DNA of 64,000 nucleotides, from contig CP124680.1 of NCBI GenBank assembly GCA_029961745.1, positions 4,526,001 to 4,590,000 of the forward strand. The letters are read 5' to 3'. The notes below the pieces were generated by a model. The model did not search any database. It was not told the origin of the DNA and saw only the letters and a program-made list of their open reading frames with translations. The position numbers were made by a program, and so were the translations under genes. Every line of letters begins with the position of its first letter. The first letter of the stretch is position 1. Below are positions 1 to 9,062 of the stretch, piece by piece. This DNA is from Nocardioides sp. L-11A (GTDB lineage Bacteria; Actinomycetota; Actinomycetes; Propionibacteriales; Nocardioidaceae).

Positions 1-7
1 GACGCCC

Positions 8-13
8 TAGGCT
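8..13 (+). promoter_or_regulatory. -10 element of a leaderless promoter
   Basis: TAGGCT lies 7 nt before the ATG at 21. No ribosome binding site separates them, and the same hexamer recurs before other starts in this window, so transcription probably begins at or next to the start codon. The -35 region is outside the window. Confidence 0.5.
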
Positions 14-20
14 GGCGGCC

Positions 21-1223
21 ATGACCCTGGAGCGCCCCCGGATCTCCGCCCGCGTCCGCGCCATCGCGGAGTCCGCCACCCTCAAGGTCGACGCCCGGGC
101 CAAGGCCCTGCGCGCCGAGGGCCGGCCGGTCATCGGCTTCGGTGCCGGCGAGCCCGACTTCCCGACACCCGCCCCCATCGTCGAGGCCGCCGTGGCCGCC
201 TGCCGGGAGCCCCGGTTCCACCGCTACACGCCGGCGAGCGGGCTCCCCGAGCTCAAGGACGCGATCGTGCGCAAGACCCGGCGCGACTCGGCGTACGAGA
301 TCGAGGCGAGCCAGGTCCTGGTCACCAACGGCGGCAAGCACGCGGTCTACGGCGCCTTCGCCACGCTGCTCGACCCCGGCGACGAGGTGCTGCTGCCCAC
401 GCCCTACTGGACGACCTACCCCGAGGCCATCGGCCTGGCGGGCGGCGTGCCCGTGGAGGTGTTCGCCGACGAGACCCAGGACTTCAAGGTCACCGTCGAG
501 CAGCTGGAGCGTGCCCGGACCGCGCGCACCAAGGCGCTCCTGCTCACCTCGCCGTCGAACCCGACCGGCGCCGTCTTCACGGTCGAGGAGATCACCGCGA
601 TCGGCGCCTGGGCCGTCGAGCACGGCCTGTGGGTGGTGACCGACGAGATCTACGAGCACCTCGTGTACGACGGTCTCGCCACCGCCTCCCTGCCCGCCGT
701 GTGTCCCGAGCTGCGCGAGCGCTGCATCGTCGTCAACGGCGTCGCGAAGACCTACGCCATGACCGGCTGGCGGGTCGGCTGGATCGTCGGGCCCAGCGAC
801 ATCGTGGCCGCGGCGTCGAACCTGCAGTCCCACGCGACCTCCAACGTGGGCAATGTCAGCCAGGTCGCCGCCGCCGCGGCGCTCGACGGCGGCCTCGAGG
901 CCGTCGCCGAGATGAAGTCCGCCTTCGAGCGCCGGCGCCGGGCCATCGTCGACCTGCTCAACGACGTCCCGGGCGTCGTGTGCCCCGAGCCGCAGGGCGC
1001 CTTCTACGCCTTCCCGTCGGTCAAGGGCCTGCTGGGCCGGAGCCACCGCGGCGTGGAGATCGCGACCTCCTCCGAGCTCGCCTCCTACATCCTCGACCAG
1101 GCCGACGTCGCCGCCGTCCCGGGCGAGGCCTTCGGCGCGCCCGGCTACCTCCGGTTCTCCTACGCCCTCGGCGACGACGCGCTCCACGAGGGGATCACCC
1201 GGATCCAGAAGCTCTTCGGATAA
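21..1223 (+). CDS. PLP-dependent aminotransferase, class I/II (aspartate aminotransferase-like)
   Basis: A 400-residue fold-type I aminotransferase that would move an amino group between an amino acid and a 2-oxo acid in the cytoplasm. Visible hallmarks are the N-terminal [20 protein letters not shown] in the cofactor phosphate region, SPSNPTGA, and the Schiff-base lysine near residue 243 in [16 protein letters not shown]. Length is normal for the family. The start is set by the TAGGCT element 7 nt upstream. It stands alone before the DGPF/ECF pair. The motifs fit aspartate aminotransferases of the Thermus/Bacillus type, but substrate choice among Asp, aromatic or other amino acids cannot be read from motifs, so no symbol is given. 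Confidence 0.9.
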   Translation: MTLERPRISARVRAIAESATLKVDARAKALRAEGRPVIGFGAGEPDFPTPAPIVEAAVAACREPRFHRYTPASGLPELKDAIVRKTRRDSAYEIEASQVLVTNGGKHAVYGAFATLLDPGDEVLLPTPYWTTYPEAIGLAGGVPVEVFADETQDFKVTVEQLERARTARTKALLLTSPSNPTGAVFTVEEITAIGAWAVEHGLWVVTDEIYEHLVYDGLATASLPAVCPELRERCIVVNGVAKTYAMTGWRVGWIVGPSDIVAAASNLQSHATSNVGNVSQVAAAAALDGGLEAVAEMKSAFERRRRAIVDLLNDVPGVVCPEPQGAFYAFPSVKGLLGRSHRGVEIATSSELASYILDQADVAAVPGEAFGAPGYLRFSYALGDDALHEGITRIQKLFG

Positions 1224-1228
1224 TCGTC

Positions 1229-1259
1229 AGCTGCCGATGTCGAGAAGGCGTCGGCGGCT
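1229..1259. terminator. Putative hairpin terminator
   Basis: Arms AGCTGCCGA (1229-1237) and TCGGCGGCT (1251-1259) pair with one G-U wobble around a 13-nt loop just after the aminotransferase stop. There is no U tract, as is usual at this GC content. Confidence 0.4.
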
Positions 1260-1314
1260 CCGTCCCCAGGGTGAAGGCGGCAGGATGGCCGTCTCGGACC
1301 TGAGGAGATCGATC

Positions 1315-1728
1315 ATGGCGAAGTACCTCTTGCTCAAGCACTACCGCGGCGACCACGCGATCGCCAAGGACGACCTCGTCCCGATGGACCGGTGGACGCC
1401 GGAGGAGGTCACCGCGCACATCGACTTCATGCGCCAGGTCGCCGACGAGCTGCGCGAGCGCGGCGAGTTCGTCGACGAGCAGGCCCTGTCCCCCGAGGGC
1501 ACCTTCGTGCGGTACGACGGCGAGGGCCGCCCGCCCGTCACCGACGGCCCGTTCGCCGAGACCAAGGACCTGATCGCCGGCTGGATGGTCATCGACGTCG
1601 ACAGCCAGGAGCGGGCCTACGAGGCCGCGGCCCGGCTGTCGTCGGCGCCGGGCCCGGGCGGGCGGCCGATCCACGAGTGGATCGAGGTCCGCCCGTTCTA
1701 CGGCGAGCCGCCGGTCGTCACGGAATGA
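1315..1728 (+). CDS. YCII-related DGPF-domain protein
   Basis: A 137-residue single-domain protein of the YCII/DGPF family. The diagnostic DGPF is at residues 77-80 in VTDGPFAETKDLIAGW. An upstream in-frame ATG exists, but the start at 1315 has a good GAGGAG site at 1302-1307 and gives the usual N-terminus MAKYLLLKHY. It overlaps the next gene by 4 bp (ATGA), so the two are translationally coupled. DGPF proteins are the standard genomic partners of ECF42 sigma factors. Their molecular role is not settled, and a ligand-binding or small-enzyme function is only inferred. Confidence 0.85.
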   Translation: MAKYLLLKHYRGDHAIAKDDLVPMDRWTPEEVTAHIDFMRQVADELRERGEFVDEQALSPEGTFVRYDGEGRPPVTDGPFAETKDLIAGWMVIDVDSQERAYEAAARLSSAPGPGGRPIHEWIEVRPFYGEPPVVTE

Positions 1729-2870
1729 CCGACCTGGGCGTGGACCTGCGCGACCTGACGCCGCAGGTCCTCGGTGTCCTCGTCCGCCGCGGAGCCGACT
1801 TCGCGGCGGCCGAGGACGCCGTCCAGGAGGCGCTGATCGAGGCGCTGCGGCACTGGCCGGACACCCGGCCCGACAACCCGCGGGCCTGGCTGATCACGGT
1901 CGCCGGGCGCAAGCTGGTCGACGCCCAGCGCTCGGCGTACGCGCGGGAGCGGCGTGAGCTGCGGGTGCAGCTGGAGCCCGAGCCCGGACCGTCGGAGCAG
2001 GAGGACGACACCCTGCTGCTGTTGAGCCGCTGCTGTCACCCGGCGCTCACCCCGGCCTCGGCGATCGCGCTGACCCTGCGCGCGGTCGGCGGCCTCACCA
2101 CCGCCCAGATCGCGGCGGCCTTCCTCGTCCCCGAGGCGACCATGGCGCAGCGGATCACCCGCGCCAAGCGCACGGTCAGCGGCGAGCGCTTCGACCGGCC
2201 GGGCGAGGTCGGCGCGGTGCTGCGCGTGCTCTACCTGATGTTCAACGAGGGCTTCACCGGCACCGTCGACCTGGCCGACGAGGCGATCCGGCTGACCCGG
2301 CAGCTCGCCGCCGCGACCGACGACCCCGAGGTCGACGGCCTGCTCGCGCTCATGCTGCTGCACCACGCACGCCGCCGCGCCCGGCGTACCGGATCGGGGG
2401 CGCTGGTGCCGCTCGCCGAGCAGGAGCGCTCGCTGTGGGACTCCGCGATGATCGCCGACGGGGTCCGCGTGCTGCAGGCCGCGCTCGCGCGCGACGCCGT
2501 CGGTGAGTACCAGGCGCAGGCGGCCATCGCCGCCCTCCACGACGACGCCGCGAGCGCGGAGGAGACCGACTGGCCACAGATCCTCGAGTGGTACGACGAG
2601 CTGATCCGGCTCGTCCCCACCCCCGTGGTCGCGCTCAACCGCGCGGTCGCGGTCGGCGAGGTCGACGGACCGCTGGCGGGGCTGCGCCAGGTCGAGGGGC
2701 TCCCCGAGGACCTGCCCCGGCGCGATGCCGTCGCGGCGTGGCTGCACGAGCGGGCGGGCCACCGAGAGGAGGCGGCCCGGCACTACCGGGTCGCGGCCGA
2801 GCGGGCGACCAATGTCGCCGAGCGGGACCATCTCACGCGACAGGCGAGCCGGCTCCACGCGGGCGGGTGA
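1725..2870 (+). CDS. ECF42-type RNA polymerase sigma factor with C-terminal helical extension
   Basis: A 381-residue extracytoplasmic-function sigma factor. Sigma region 2 is at about residues 15-65 (AEDAVQEALIEALRHW). Region 4 is at about 105-150 (LTTAQIAAAFLVPEATMAQR). A long C-terminal helical, TPR-like extension (DUF6596 type) ends in alternating Ala/Arg/Glu helices. ECF42 proteins carry this extension instead of a membrane anti-sigma factor and sit next to DGPF genes, exactly as here. The start at 1725 overlaps the DGPF stop. The longer open frame reaching upstream to 1392 lies inside the DGPF gene and is not protein-like. Its regulon cannot be deduced, though the DGPF gene is the expected first target. 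Confidence 0.88.
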   Translation: MTDLGVDLRDLTPQVLGVLVRRGADFAAAEDAVQEALIEALRHWPDTRPDNPRAWLITVAGRKLVDAQRSAYARERRELRVQLEPEPGPSEQEDDTLLLLSRCCHPALTPASAIALTLRAVGGLTTAQIAAAFLVPEATMAQRITRAKRTVSGERFDRPGEVGAVLRVLYLMFNEGFTGTVDLADEAIRLTRQLAAATDDPEVDGLLALMLLHHARRRARRTGSGALVPLAEQERSLWDSAMIADGVRVLQAALARDAVGEYQAQAAIAALHDDAASAEETDWPQILEWYDELIRLVPTPVVALNRAVAVGEVDGPLAGLRQVEGLPEDLPRRDAVAAWLHERAGHREEAARHYRVAAERATNVAERDHLTRQASRLHAGG

Positions 2871-2959
2871 GCGACATCCGGCGAAGGTCGCCGTATCACC
2901 GCCGGGGGTTCGCGGGTCTGGAGTAGGTCAGCACCTCACCCCCTCCGAAAGGCTCAGCC

Positions 2960-4246
2960 ATGCGCCGTCTCGCGCTGATGACCGCAGGTGTCATCACTCT
3001 CGGAGGCCTCGCCGGCCTCACCACCACAAGTCCCGCCCAGGCAGCATCCGGGACCTTCACCAACAGCGCGGCGATCGCGATCGCCGACGCCGCCACCGTC
3101 ACGAGGTCGGTGTCGGTCTCGCCGTTCGGCGGCGCCATCACCGACGTCGACGTCGTCCTGACCAACCTGTCGCACACCTTCGCCGCCGACCTGGACATCT
3201 ACCTCCGGGCGCCCGGTGACGGCAACCAGGCCGTCAAGCTGATGTCCGATGCCTGTGGCGGCGTGCCGATCAACGGCACGTTCACCTTCGACGACGAGGC
3301 CGCCGCCGGCCTGCCGGGCTCGGGATGCGGCAGCGGCTCGTTCCGTCCCACGAACGTGGCGGAGGGCGACAACACCCCGGCCGGCCTCACCGTGGCGTCG
3401 TCGCTGTCCGCGTTCGACGGCCGCAACCCGGTGGGCTCGTGGACGCTCTACGTCGTCGATGACGCGGGCGGCGACATCGGCACGATCAGCGGCGGGTTCT
3501 CGGTGCGGATCACGACCGCGTCCTCGGTGGTCGACGTGCCGATCACCGGCAACGCCGTGCCCTACCCGTACCAACTGGCCGTCGACGGCGAGGCCGGCGC
3601 CATCACCGATCTCGACGTCCGCCTCAGCGGCGTCAGCCACACCTGGCCGACCGACCTCGACATCCTGCTGGTCGGCCCGACCGGGGTCAGCACGCTGCTC
3701 GTGTCCGACACCTGCGGCACCGGCGACGTCGACGACGTCGACTGGCGCTTCGACGACTCCGGGCCGGCGTTGCCGACGGCCGGGCCGTGCCCGAGCGGGA
3801 CGTACCGACCGACCAACAACGACAACACCGAGGCCTTCACCCCACCCGCGCCCGCCGCGCCGTACGGCGCGACGCTCAGCGCCTTCAACGGCAGCTCCCC
3901 GAACGGCACCTGGCGGCTCTTCGTGACCGACGACGGCAGCCCGGACGGTGGCTTCATCACGAGCGTCGACCTGGTCATCAGGACCGACGCGCCCGGCAAC
4001 ACGACCATCACGAGCAAGCCGAGGAAGAACACCACGAAGCGCAGGGCGACCATCGGCTTCACCGCCGACAAGGGCGACGTGAGCTTCCAGTGCAAGGTCG
4101 ACGCGAAGGCGTGGAGGGCCTGCTCGTCGCCGCTGCGGGTCAAGAAGCTGAAGCCCGGCAAGCACAAGGTCCGGGTCCGCTCGGTCGGGACCTCCGGCCA
4201 GGTCGAGACCACGCCGGCGCTGGTGAAGTGGCGGGTACGCCGCTGA
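2960..4246 (+). CDS. Secreted protein with two proprotein-convertase P-like domains
   Basis: A 428-residue exported protein of unknown role. Residues 1-29 form a signal peptide with a hydrophobic core and an AQA cleavage site. Two tandem P/homo-B-like beta domains follow (about 30-185 and 190-350). Each has the aspartate-rich strand DLDIYLRAP or DLDILLVGP, a Cys pair, and the closing strand GSWTLYVVDD or GTWRLFVTDD. Residues 350-428 form a basic Ig-like module with two Cys (FQCKVDAKAWRACSSP). No protease domain is attached, although P domains usually accompany subtilases, so this is a free-standing, possibly surface-binding copy. A GAAAGG site precedes the ATG. Confidence 0.75.
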   Translation: MRRLALMTAGVITLGGLAGLTTTSPAQAASGTFTNSAAIAIADAATVTRSVSVSPFGGAITDVDVVLTNLSHTFAADLDIYLRAPGDGNQAVKLMSDACGGVPINGTFTFDDEAAAGLPGSGCGSGSFRPTNVAEGDNTPAGLTVASSLSAFDGRNPVGSWTLYVVDDAGGDIGTISGGFSVRITTASSVVDVPITGNAVPYPYQLAVDGEAGAITDLDVRLSGVSHTWPTDLDILLVGPTGVSTLLVSDTCGTGDVDDVDWRFDDSGPALPTAGPCPSGTYRPTNNDNTEAFTPPAPAAPYGATLSAFNGSSPNGTWRLFVTDDGSPDGGFITSVDLVIRTDAPGNTTITSKPRKNTTKRRATIGFTADKGDVSFQCKVDAKAWRACSSPLRVKKLKPGKHKVRVRSVGTSGQVETTPALVKWRVRR

Positions 4247-4274
4247 ACCTGTCTTCACCGATTCACCGGGGACA

Positions 4275-4309
4275 CCGGAGGCGGATCAGCGCTGCTGGTC
4301 CGCCTCCGG
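4275..4309. terminator. Bidirectional hairpin terminator between convergent genes
   Basis: Perfect 11-bp arms CCGGAGGCGGA (4275-4285) and TCCGCCTCCGG (4299-4309) flank a 13-nt loop. The loop and distal arm contain the stop and last codons of the minus-strand gene, so one element would serve both converging genes. Confidence 0.7.
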
Positions 4310-5116
4310 CCCGTCGCGGAACAGGGCGTTGAGGTCGGCACCGGCCGCGGATCCGTCGAATCCGTCGAAGCGCCCCTCGACGAGGGCGTCGGCGGCCCGC
4401 TCGAACCCGCCCCAGGCGGCGCGGGCGAGCGCGCCGCCCACGCTGACCCGGCGTACGCCGAGGTCGGCGATCTGCGTCAGCGTGAGCCGACTCGGGCCGC
4501 CGACGAGCAGGTTGACCGGCGTGGGCGCCACGGCCGCGACGACGGCCGCGATGTCCTCCGGCGCGCTGATGCCGGGCGCGTAGAGGCAGTCGGCCCCGGC
4601 GGCGGCGTAGGCGCGCAGCCGGTCGAGCACCTCGGCGAGGTCGGGCCGGCCGATGATGAAGCCCTCGGACCGTCCGACCAGCAGGACGTCGTGGCCACTG
4701 GCGTCGATGGCCTCCCGGGCGGCGGTGATGCGCTCGGTGGCCACGTCGAGGGCGTAGGGCTCGCCGTCGAGCGCGTCCTCCACCGACAGACCCGCGACAC
4801 CGGTCTCGACAGCGAGGGCCACGCTCACCGCGACCTCGGCCGCGGTGTCGCCATAGCCGTTCTCGAAGTCGGCGTTCACCGGCAGGCTCGTGGCACCGAC
4901 GATGTCGGCGAGGTGGTCGAGCGTCTCGTCGCGGGTCGCGGAGCCGTCGGGCCGGCCGCGGCTCCACGCCGCGCCGGAGCTGGTGGTCGCCAGCGCGGCG
5001 AAGCCCCGGTGCTCGAGATAGCGGGCGGACCCGCGGTCCCAGGGGTTGGGCAGCAGGAAGCAGCCGCGCTCGTGGAGAGCACGGAACGCGGCGCGGCGGT
5101 CGGCGATGCTCGTCAT
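4286..5116 (-). CDS. Isocitrate lyase/PEP mutase superfamily protein
   Basis: A 276-residue TIM-barrel protein of the isocitrate lyase/phosphoenolpyruvate mutase family. It shows FLLPNPWDRGSARYLEH, the metal-binding strand VNADFENGYG, VEDALDGEPY and RSEGFI, in the normal order and length for the short "oxaloacetate decarboxylase/PEP mutase-like" members. These enzymes make or break C-C or C-P bonds beside a carbonyl using Mg2+, but the substrate of this subgroup is uncertain. The ATG at 5116 is preceded by TACGGT 6 nt away on the minus strand (5123-5128), indicating a leaderless start. The longer frame upstream overlaps the YbjN gene and is excluded. Confidence 0.82.
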   Translation of the reverse strand: MTSIADRRAAFRALHERGCFLLPNPWDRGSARYLEHRGFAALATTSSGAAWSRGRPDGSATRDETLDHLADIVGATSLPVNADFENGYGDTAAEVAVSVALAVETGVAGLSVEDALDGEPYALDVATERITAAREAIDASGHDVLLVGRSEGFIIGRPDLAEVLDRLRAYAAAGADCLYAPGISAPEDIAAVVAAVAPTPVNLLVGGPSRLTLTQIADLGVRRVSVGGALARAAWGGFERAADALVEGRFDGFDGSAAGADLNALFRDGPEADQQR

Positions 5117-5122
5117 GCCCCG

Positions 5123-5128
5123 ACCGTA
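5123..5128 (-). promoter_or_regulatory. -10 element of a leaderless promoter
   Basis: TACGGT on the minus strand lies 6 nt before the ATG at 5116, with no purine-rich ribosome site between. Confidence 0.4.
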
Positions 5129-5145
5129 GGCCGGGCCGCCGACAT

Positions 5146-5655
5146 TCACTCCGGGGCGTCGGCCTCCAGCCAGCCCCGGAACGCCTCCAGGTTGGCGGTC
5201 GACTCGCCGCGCTCGATCCGCCAGGCCCACTCCTTGCGGATGGACGACTCGAAGCCGAGCTCGAGGATGGTGTTGAAGGCGGAGTCGGCGTACTCCAGCA
5301 CCGAGCCCAGCAGCCGGTCGAGGTCGTCGGGGGTGACCGACGACAGCGGCAGCCGGGCGTCGAGGTAGATGTCGCCGTGGTGGTCGATGCCGAACGCGAC
5401 GGCGTACATCCTCATGTTGCGCTCGAGCAGCCAGCGGTAGACCCGCTCGAACTCCTCGTCGGGCCGCCGGCACACGAACGCGTGCACGCCCAGCGCGTGG
5501 GGCCCCAGGTCGAGGCGGACCGGCGTCTGCAGCTTCTTCTCCCCCGGGAGCGCGAAGCTGAACGTGCCGTCCTCGGTCTCCTCGAAGGCGATCTCGTTGT
5601 CGGCCAACCACGCGCGGACGACGTCCGCCGGGCCGTTCGGGTCGGGGTGGGTCAT
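5146..5655 (-). CDS. YbjN-domain protein coupled to mshA
   Basis: A 169-residue soluble protein of the YbjN/type III secretion chaperone-like fold. It shows [20 protein letters not shown] at the N-terminus and a central [20 protein letters not shown]. Its ATG overlaps the mshA stop (ATGA, 5652-5655), so it is read from the same messenger. Proteins of this family follow mshA in many actinobacteria. Their job is unproven, and association with mycothiol metabolism is by position only. Confidence 0.8.
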   Translation of the reverse strand: MTHPDPNGPADVVRAWLADNEIAFEETEDGTFSFALPGEKKLQTPVRLDLGPHALGVHAFVCRRPDEEFERVYRWLLERNMRMYAVAFGIDHHGDIYLDARLPLSSVTPDDLDRLLGSVLEYADSAFNTILELGFESSIRKEWAWRIERGESTANLEAFRGWLEADAPE

Positions 5656-6929
5656 CCGACGCGCGCCTCCTGCCGCAGGAGCGCGTGGGCGCGCTCGTAG
5701 ACCTCCACCGTATGGGCGGCGGTGGCCTCCCACGAGAACCGCCGCGCCTGCTCGAGCGCGCCGGCGGCGAGCCGGTCGCGGTAGGCCGGGTCGGCCACCA
5801 CCCGCTCCAGGGCGACGGCCCAGTCGTGCGGCTCGTGGGTGTCGACGAGCAGGCCGCTGTGGCCGTCGCGGACGACGGTGGTCAGTCCGCCGACAGCCGC
5901 GGCGACGACCGGGGCTCCGGACGCCTGGGCCTCCGCGGCGACCAGGCCGAAGGACTCGTTGTAGGACGGGACGGCGACGAGGGTCGCGGCGGCGTACCAG
6001 TCGGCGAGCTCGTGCTGGGGCACGGGCGGCACGAAGCGGACCACGTCGTCGATGTGGAGCTCGGCGGCCAGGTTGGCGAGCGCGGCGGGCCGCTCCAGGC
6101 CGCTCCCGGACGGTCCGCCGACGACCGGGACGACCAGGCGCGGGCGCAGGTCGGGGCGCCGGGCGAGCAGCTCGGCGACGGCGCGCAGCAGTACGTCGGG
6201 GGCCTTCAGCGGCTGGATCCGGCCCGCGAAGAGCAGGACCAGCGCGTCGTCGGCGAGGTCGCGCTCGCGGCGCGCGCGGGCCCGCTCGGCGGGCGTCAGC
6301 GAGCAGAACACCTCGGTGTCGACACCCGGGTGGACCACCTCGACCCGGCCCGGGTCGGCGTCGTACAGGTTGATCAGCTGCTTGGCCTCGAGGTCGGTGT
6401 TGGCGATGAGCACGTCGGCGGCCTCGACCACCTGCTCCTCGCCGATGACCCGGGCCTGCGGCTCGGGGGTGTCGCCGGCGGCCAGCGCCTCGTTCTTGAC
6501 CTTCGCCATGGTGTGCATGGAGTGGACGAGCGGCACGCCCCAGCGGTCGCGGGCCAGCGCGCCGACCTGGCCGGAGAGCCAGTAGTGGGAGTGGACGACG
6601 TCGAAGTGGCCGGCCGGGTGGGCGGCCTCGGCGCGCAGCACCTCGCGGGCGAAGACACAGAGCTGGCCGGGGAGCTGGTCCTTGGTCAGCCCCTCGAAGG
6701 GCCCGGCGTGCACGTTGTGCACGGTGACGCCGTCGCGGACGGGGACCACAGGGTCCAGGCGCGAGCTGGTCGCGCGGGTGAAGATGTCGACCTCGATGCC
6801 GCAGTCGGCGAGGCGCCGGGCGAGCTCGATGACGTAGACGTTCATCCCGCCCGCGTCACCGGTGCCGGGCTGGTCGAGCGGGGACGTGTGCAGGCTGACC
6901 ATGGCGACCCGACCGATCGACTCCCCCAT
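5652..6929 (-). CDS. mshA: D-inositol-3-phosphate glycosyltransferase
   Basis: A 425-residue GT-B (GT4) glycosyltransferase for the first step of mycothiol synthesis: transfer of GlcNAc from UDP-GlcNAc to 1D-myo-inositol 3-phosphate. The N-terminal acceptor half has [19 protein letters not shown] and [15 protein letters not shown]. The C-terminal donor half has [17 protein letters not shown] and the E-x7-E motif in [16 protein letters not shown]. Length and motif order match MshA closely. The start has a strong GGGAGG site. Mycothiol is the actinobacterial glutathione equivalent, so this gene alone places the window in that phylum. The YbjN gene is coupled downstream. Confidence 0.95.
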   Translation of the reverse strand: MGESIGRVAMVSLHTSPLDQPGTGDAGGMNVYVIELARRLADCGIEVDIFTRATSSRLDPVVPVRDGVTVHNVHAGPFEGLTKDQLPGQLCVFAREVLRAEAAHPAGHFDVVHSHYWLSGQVGALARDRWGVPLVHSMHTMAKVKNEALAAGDTPEPQARVIGEEQVVEAADVLIANTDLEAKQLINLYDADPGRVEVVHPGVDTEVFCSLTPAERARARRERDLADDALVLLFAGRIQPLKAPDVLLRAVAELLARRPDLRPRLVVPVVGGPSGSGLERPAALANLAAELHIDDVVRFVPPVPQHELADWYAAATLVAVPSYNESFGLVAAEAQASGAPVVAAAVGGLTTVVRDGHSGLLVDTHEPHDWAVALERVVADPAYRDRLAAGALEQARRFSWEATAAHTVEVYERAHALLRQEARVG

Positions 6930-7017
6930 CGCACCTCCCGCTGTCTGAACCCATTGCCGGTCGATCGGTCAACCCTGCCAGTGTGCCCGGCATTCCCGAT
7001 CCACGAAGATGGGGTCC

Positions 7018-7758
7018 ATGAGCACCCGCATCGCCGTCGTCACCGGGGCGTCCAGCGGCATCGGCGCCGCCACCGCGCGCCATCTCGCCCGGGAGGGCTT
7101 CGAGGTCGTCTGCGCGGCCCGTCGCGCCGACCGGATCGAGGCGCTCGCCGCCGAGATCGGCGGCCGGGCGGTCGTGTGCGACGTCACCACGGAGGCGTCG
7201 GTCGCGACACTCGCCGCCGCGGTCGGGCCGCGCCTCGACGTCCTGGTCAACAACGCCGGCGGCGCCTTCGGGCTCGCGCCCGTGGCCGAGGCGGACGCCG
7301 ACGAGTGGCGCCGGATGTACGACGTCAACGTGCTCGGCCTGATGCGCGTCACCCAGGCGCTGTTGCCCGCCCTGGTCGCGAGCGGAGCGGGCGTCATCGT
7401 CAACGTCGGCTCGATCGCGGGACGGGGCGCCTACGAGGGCGGCGCCGGCTACACGGCCGCCAAGCACGGCACCAAGGTCGTCACCGAGACGCTGCGCCTG
7501 GAGCTCTTCGACCAGCCGGTGCGGGTGTGCGAGGTGGCACCGGGACTGGTGCGCACCGAGGAGTTCTCGCTCACCCGCTTCGGGGGAGATCAGGCGCGCG
7601 CGGACGCGGTCTATGCGGGGGTCCCCGACCCGCTGGTGGCCGACGACGTGGCCGACGCCATCACCTGGGTTGCCACCCGCCCGGCGCACGTCAACATCGA
7701 CGAGCTGGTGATCAAGCCCCGCGCCCAGGCCGCGACCCACAAGGTGCACCGGGTCTGA
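7018..7758 (+). CDS. Short-chain dehydrogenase/reductase (YdfG-like)
   Basis: A classical SDR of 246 residues with the Rossmann glycine motif TGASSGIG, NNAGG, catalytic Ser in NVGSIAG, and Tyr/Lys in YTAAKHG. The pattern matches NADP-dependent oxidoreductases acting on hydroxy acids such as L-allo-threonine or 3-hydroxypropionate. Two ATGs are in frame, 7009 and 7018. The second gives the usual MSTRIAVVTG start. It is divergent from mshA and convergent with the nucleotidyltransferase, so nothing nearby reveals its substrate. Confidence 0.85.
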   Translation: MSTRIAVVTGASSGIGAATARHLAREGFEVVCAARRADRIEALAAEIGGRAVVCDVTTEASVATLAAAVGPRLDVLVNNAGGAFGLAPVAEADADEWRRMYDVNVLGLMRVTQALLPALVASGAGVIVNVGSIAGRGAYEGGAGYTAAKHGTKVVTETLRLELFDQPVRVCEVAPGLVRTEEFSLTRFGGDQARADAVYAGVPDPLVADDVADAITWVATRPAHVNIDELVIKPRAQAATHKVHRV

Positions 7759-7790
7759 TCCGGGTCCGCGCCCGACCAGGACCGGTCCGG

Positions 7791-8894
7791 TCAGCGGCGC
7801 ACCAGGCGCTGGGCGCGCAGGGCGAAGGCGCGTGGCACGCCGCCCCAGGCGGTGGCCGAGCGGACCGGCAGCGCGGCGTGCGCCGGCAGCACGAGGCCGA
7901 CAGCGAGCTGCTGGAGATCGCGTGGCCTCCGCGTGGCGGTCAGCCCGTTGCGGAAGTCGCGAGCGGTGCTCGCGCCGCCCCAGGCCGCCACGGGCAGCCG
8001 ATGGCCGGCCCGAGCGCGGGCCACCACGGCCTCCGGCACCCGGTCCAGCGCGGCGAGCACCCACGCGGGCACCGTGTCCGGCAGTCCGACGGTCGCGCGG
8101 GCCGCGGCGAGCGAGGCGAGCGCGGGCGCCGGCAGCTCCTGCGCGAACACCTCCGGGTCGCGGGCCAGGCGGCGCAGGTCGACCAGGGTGCGCAGCCAGA
8201 TCCAACCCTCGCGATGTCCGGCCAGGTGACGGAGGGCATCGGCCGGGGCGAGGGTCGGCACCGCGACGCCGCCGACCTCGACCGTCGTACGGCGCGCCAG
8301 CAGCTCCGCCGGGTCCGGCTGGGCGCCCGGCATGGCGTCGAGCCGCCAGTGCAGGTCGACGTCGGCGCCGGCGCCCAGGTAGGTCAGCGTGTGGCCCCAG
8401 CGCAGGACGTGGCGCCAGGCCCACATGCCCGGCTCGATCCGGCAGTCCTCGTGCAGGGCCCATCCGGACGTGCTCAGCAGCCGGTGTGCGGCCGCGGCCG
8501 CCCCGGGGCGGACCAGCAGGTCGATGTCGCCCGCGCCGCGGGCGTCGGGCCGGCCCGTGGTGAGCACCGCCAAGGGGATGCCCTTGAACACCAGGGCCTC
8601 GATGCCGGCCGCGTCGAGGAGCTGCCAGGCGCGCACCGTCTCCAGGGTGTGCACCATTCGGCGCTGCCGCGCGCCCTCGACCATCGCGGCCAGCACCCGG
8701 GCGGTCCCGCCGGACAGGCCGAGCTCGTCCGCGTGGGCGCGGAGCAGCTCCGGCACCCGGTGGCGGCGTACCCCGTCCAGCAGGTCGCGCTCCGTCCCCG
8801 TCGGGACGCGCACCGGGACGACGGCGTGCCCCTCCTCGGCGGCGAGCGCGCTGCGCACCAGCCGGCAGAGCAGGTCGAGGACGTCGGCGCTCAC
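7791..8894 (-). CDS. RiPP-associated nucleotidyltransferase family protein (NTP_transf_5-like)
   Basis: A 367-residue protein of the uncharacterised nucleotidyltransferase family found beside lasso-type and HPr-kinase/PqqD peptide clusters. The central segment VFKGIPLAVL followed by GAGDIDLLV holds the nucleotidyltransferase Asp-x-Asp metal site (about residues 115-140). The rest is Ala/Leu-rich helix. It starts with GTG at 8894 and is divergent from the peptide precursor, sharing a 168-bp intergenic region with it. An obvious role is transfer of a nucleotide or similar group to the peptide or its phosphate, but this is inferred from neighbours. The converging SDR ends 32 bp away. Confidence 0.8.
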   Translation of the reverse strand: MSADVLDLLCRLVRSALAAEEGHAVVPVRVPTGTERDLLDGVRRHRVPELLRAHADELGLSGGTARVLAAMVEGARQRRMVHTLETVRAWQLLDAAGIEALVFKGIPLAVLTTGRPDARGAGDIDLLVRPGAAAAAHRLLSTSGWALHEDCRIEPGMWAWRHVLRWGHTLTYLGAGADVDLHWRLDAMPGAQPDPAELLARRTTVEVGGVAVPTLAPADALRHLAGHREGWIWLRTLVDLRRLARDPEVFAQELPAPALASLAAARATVGLPDTVPAWVLAALDRVPEAVVARARAGHRLPVAAWGGASTARDFRNGLTATRRPRDLQQLAVGLVLPAHAALPVRSATAWGGVPRAFALRAQRLVRR

Positions 8895-9062
8895 CGCGCG
8901 AGCGTGGCACGCGGCGGGCCCCGGCGTCGGAGGAACGGGAACGCCGGGAAGGTTAAAAATCGGGTGAAGCGGGGGCGAGGCCGTGTCCTGCGCGCGGGTA
9001 TCCGCGTTGCACCGTCGACGGAGGCACTCCCTCCTCTCCGTCCTGCACCCAATGGAGCTCCT
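8895..9062. promoter_or_regulatory. Shared intergenic control region of the peptide locus
   Basis: A 168-bp region between the divergent nucleotidyltransferase and the precursor gene. It contains a locally A/T-rich stretch (GGTTAAAAATCGG, about 8950-8962), unusual for this DNA and the likely promoter core. The precursor ribosome site GGAG is at 9054-9057. I could not fix -35/-10 pairs with confidence. Confidence 0.4.
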
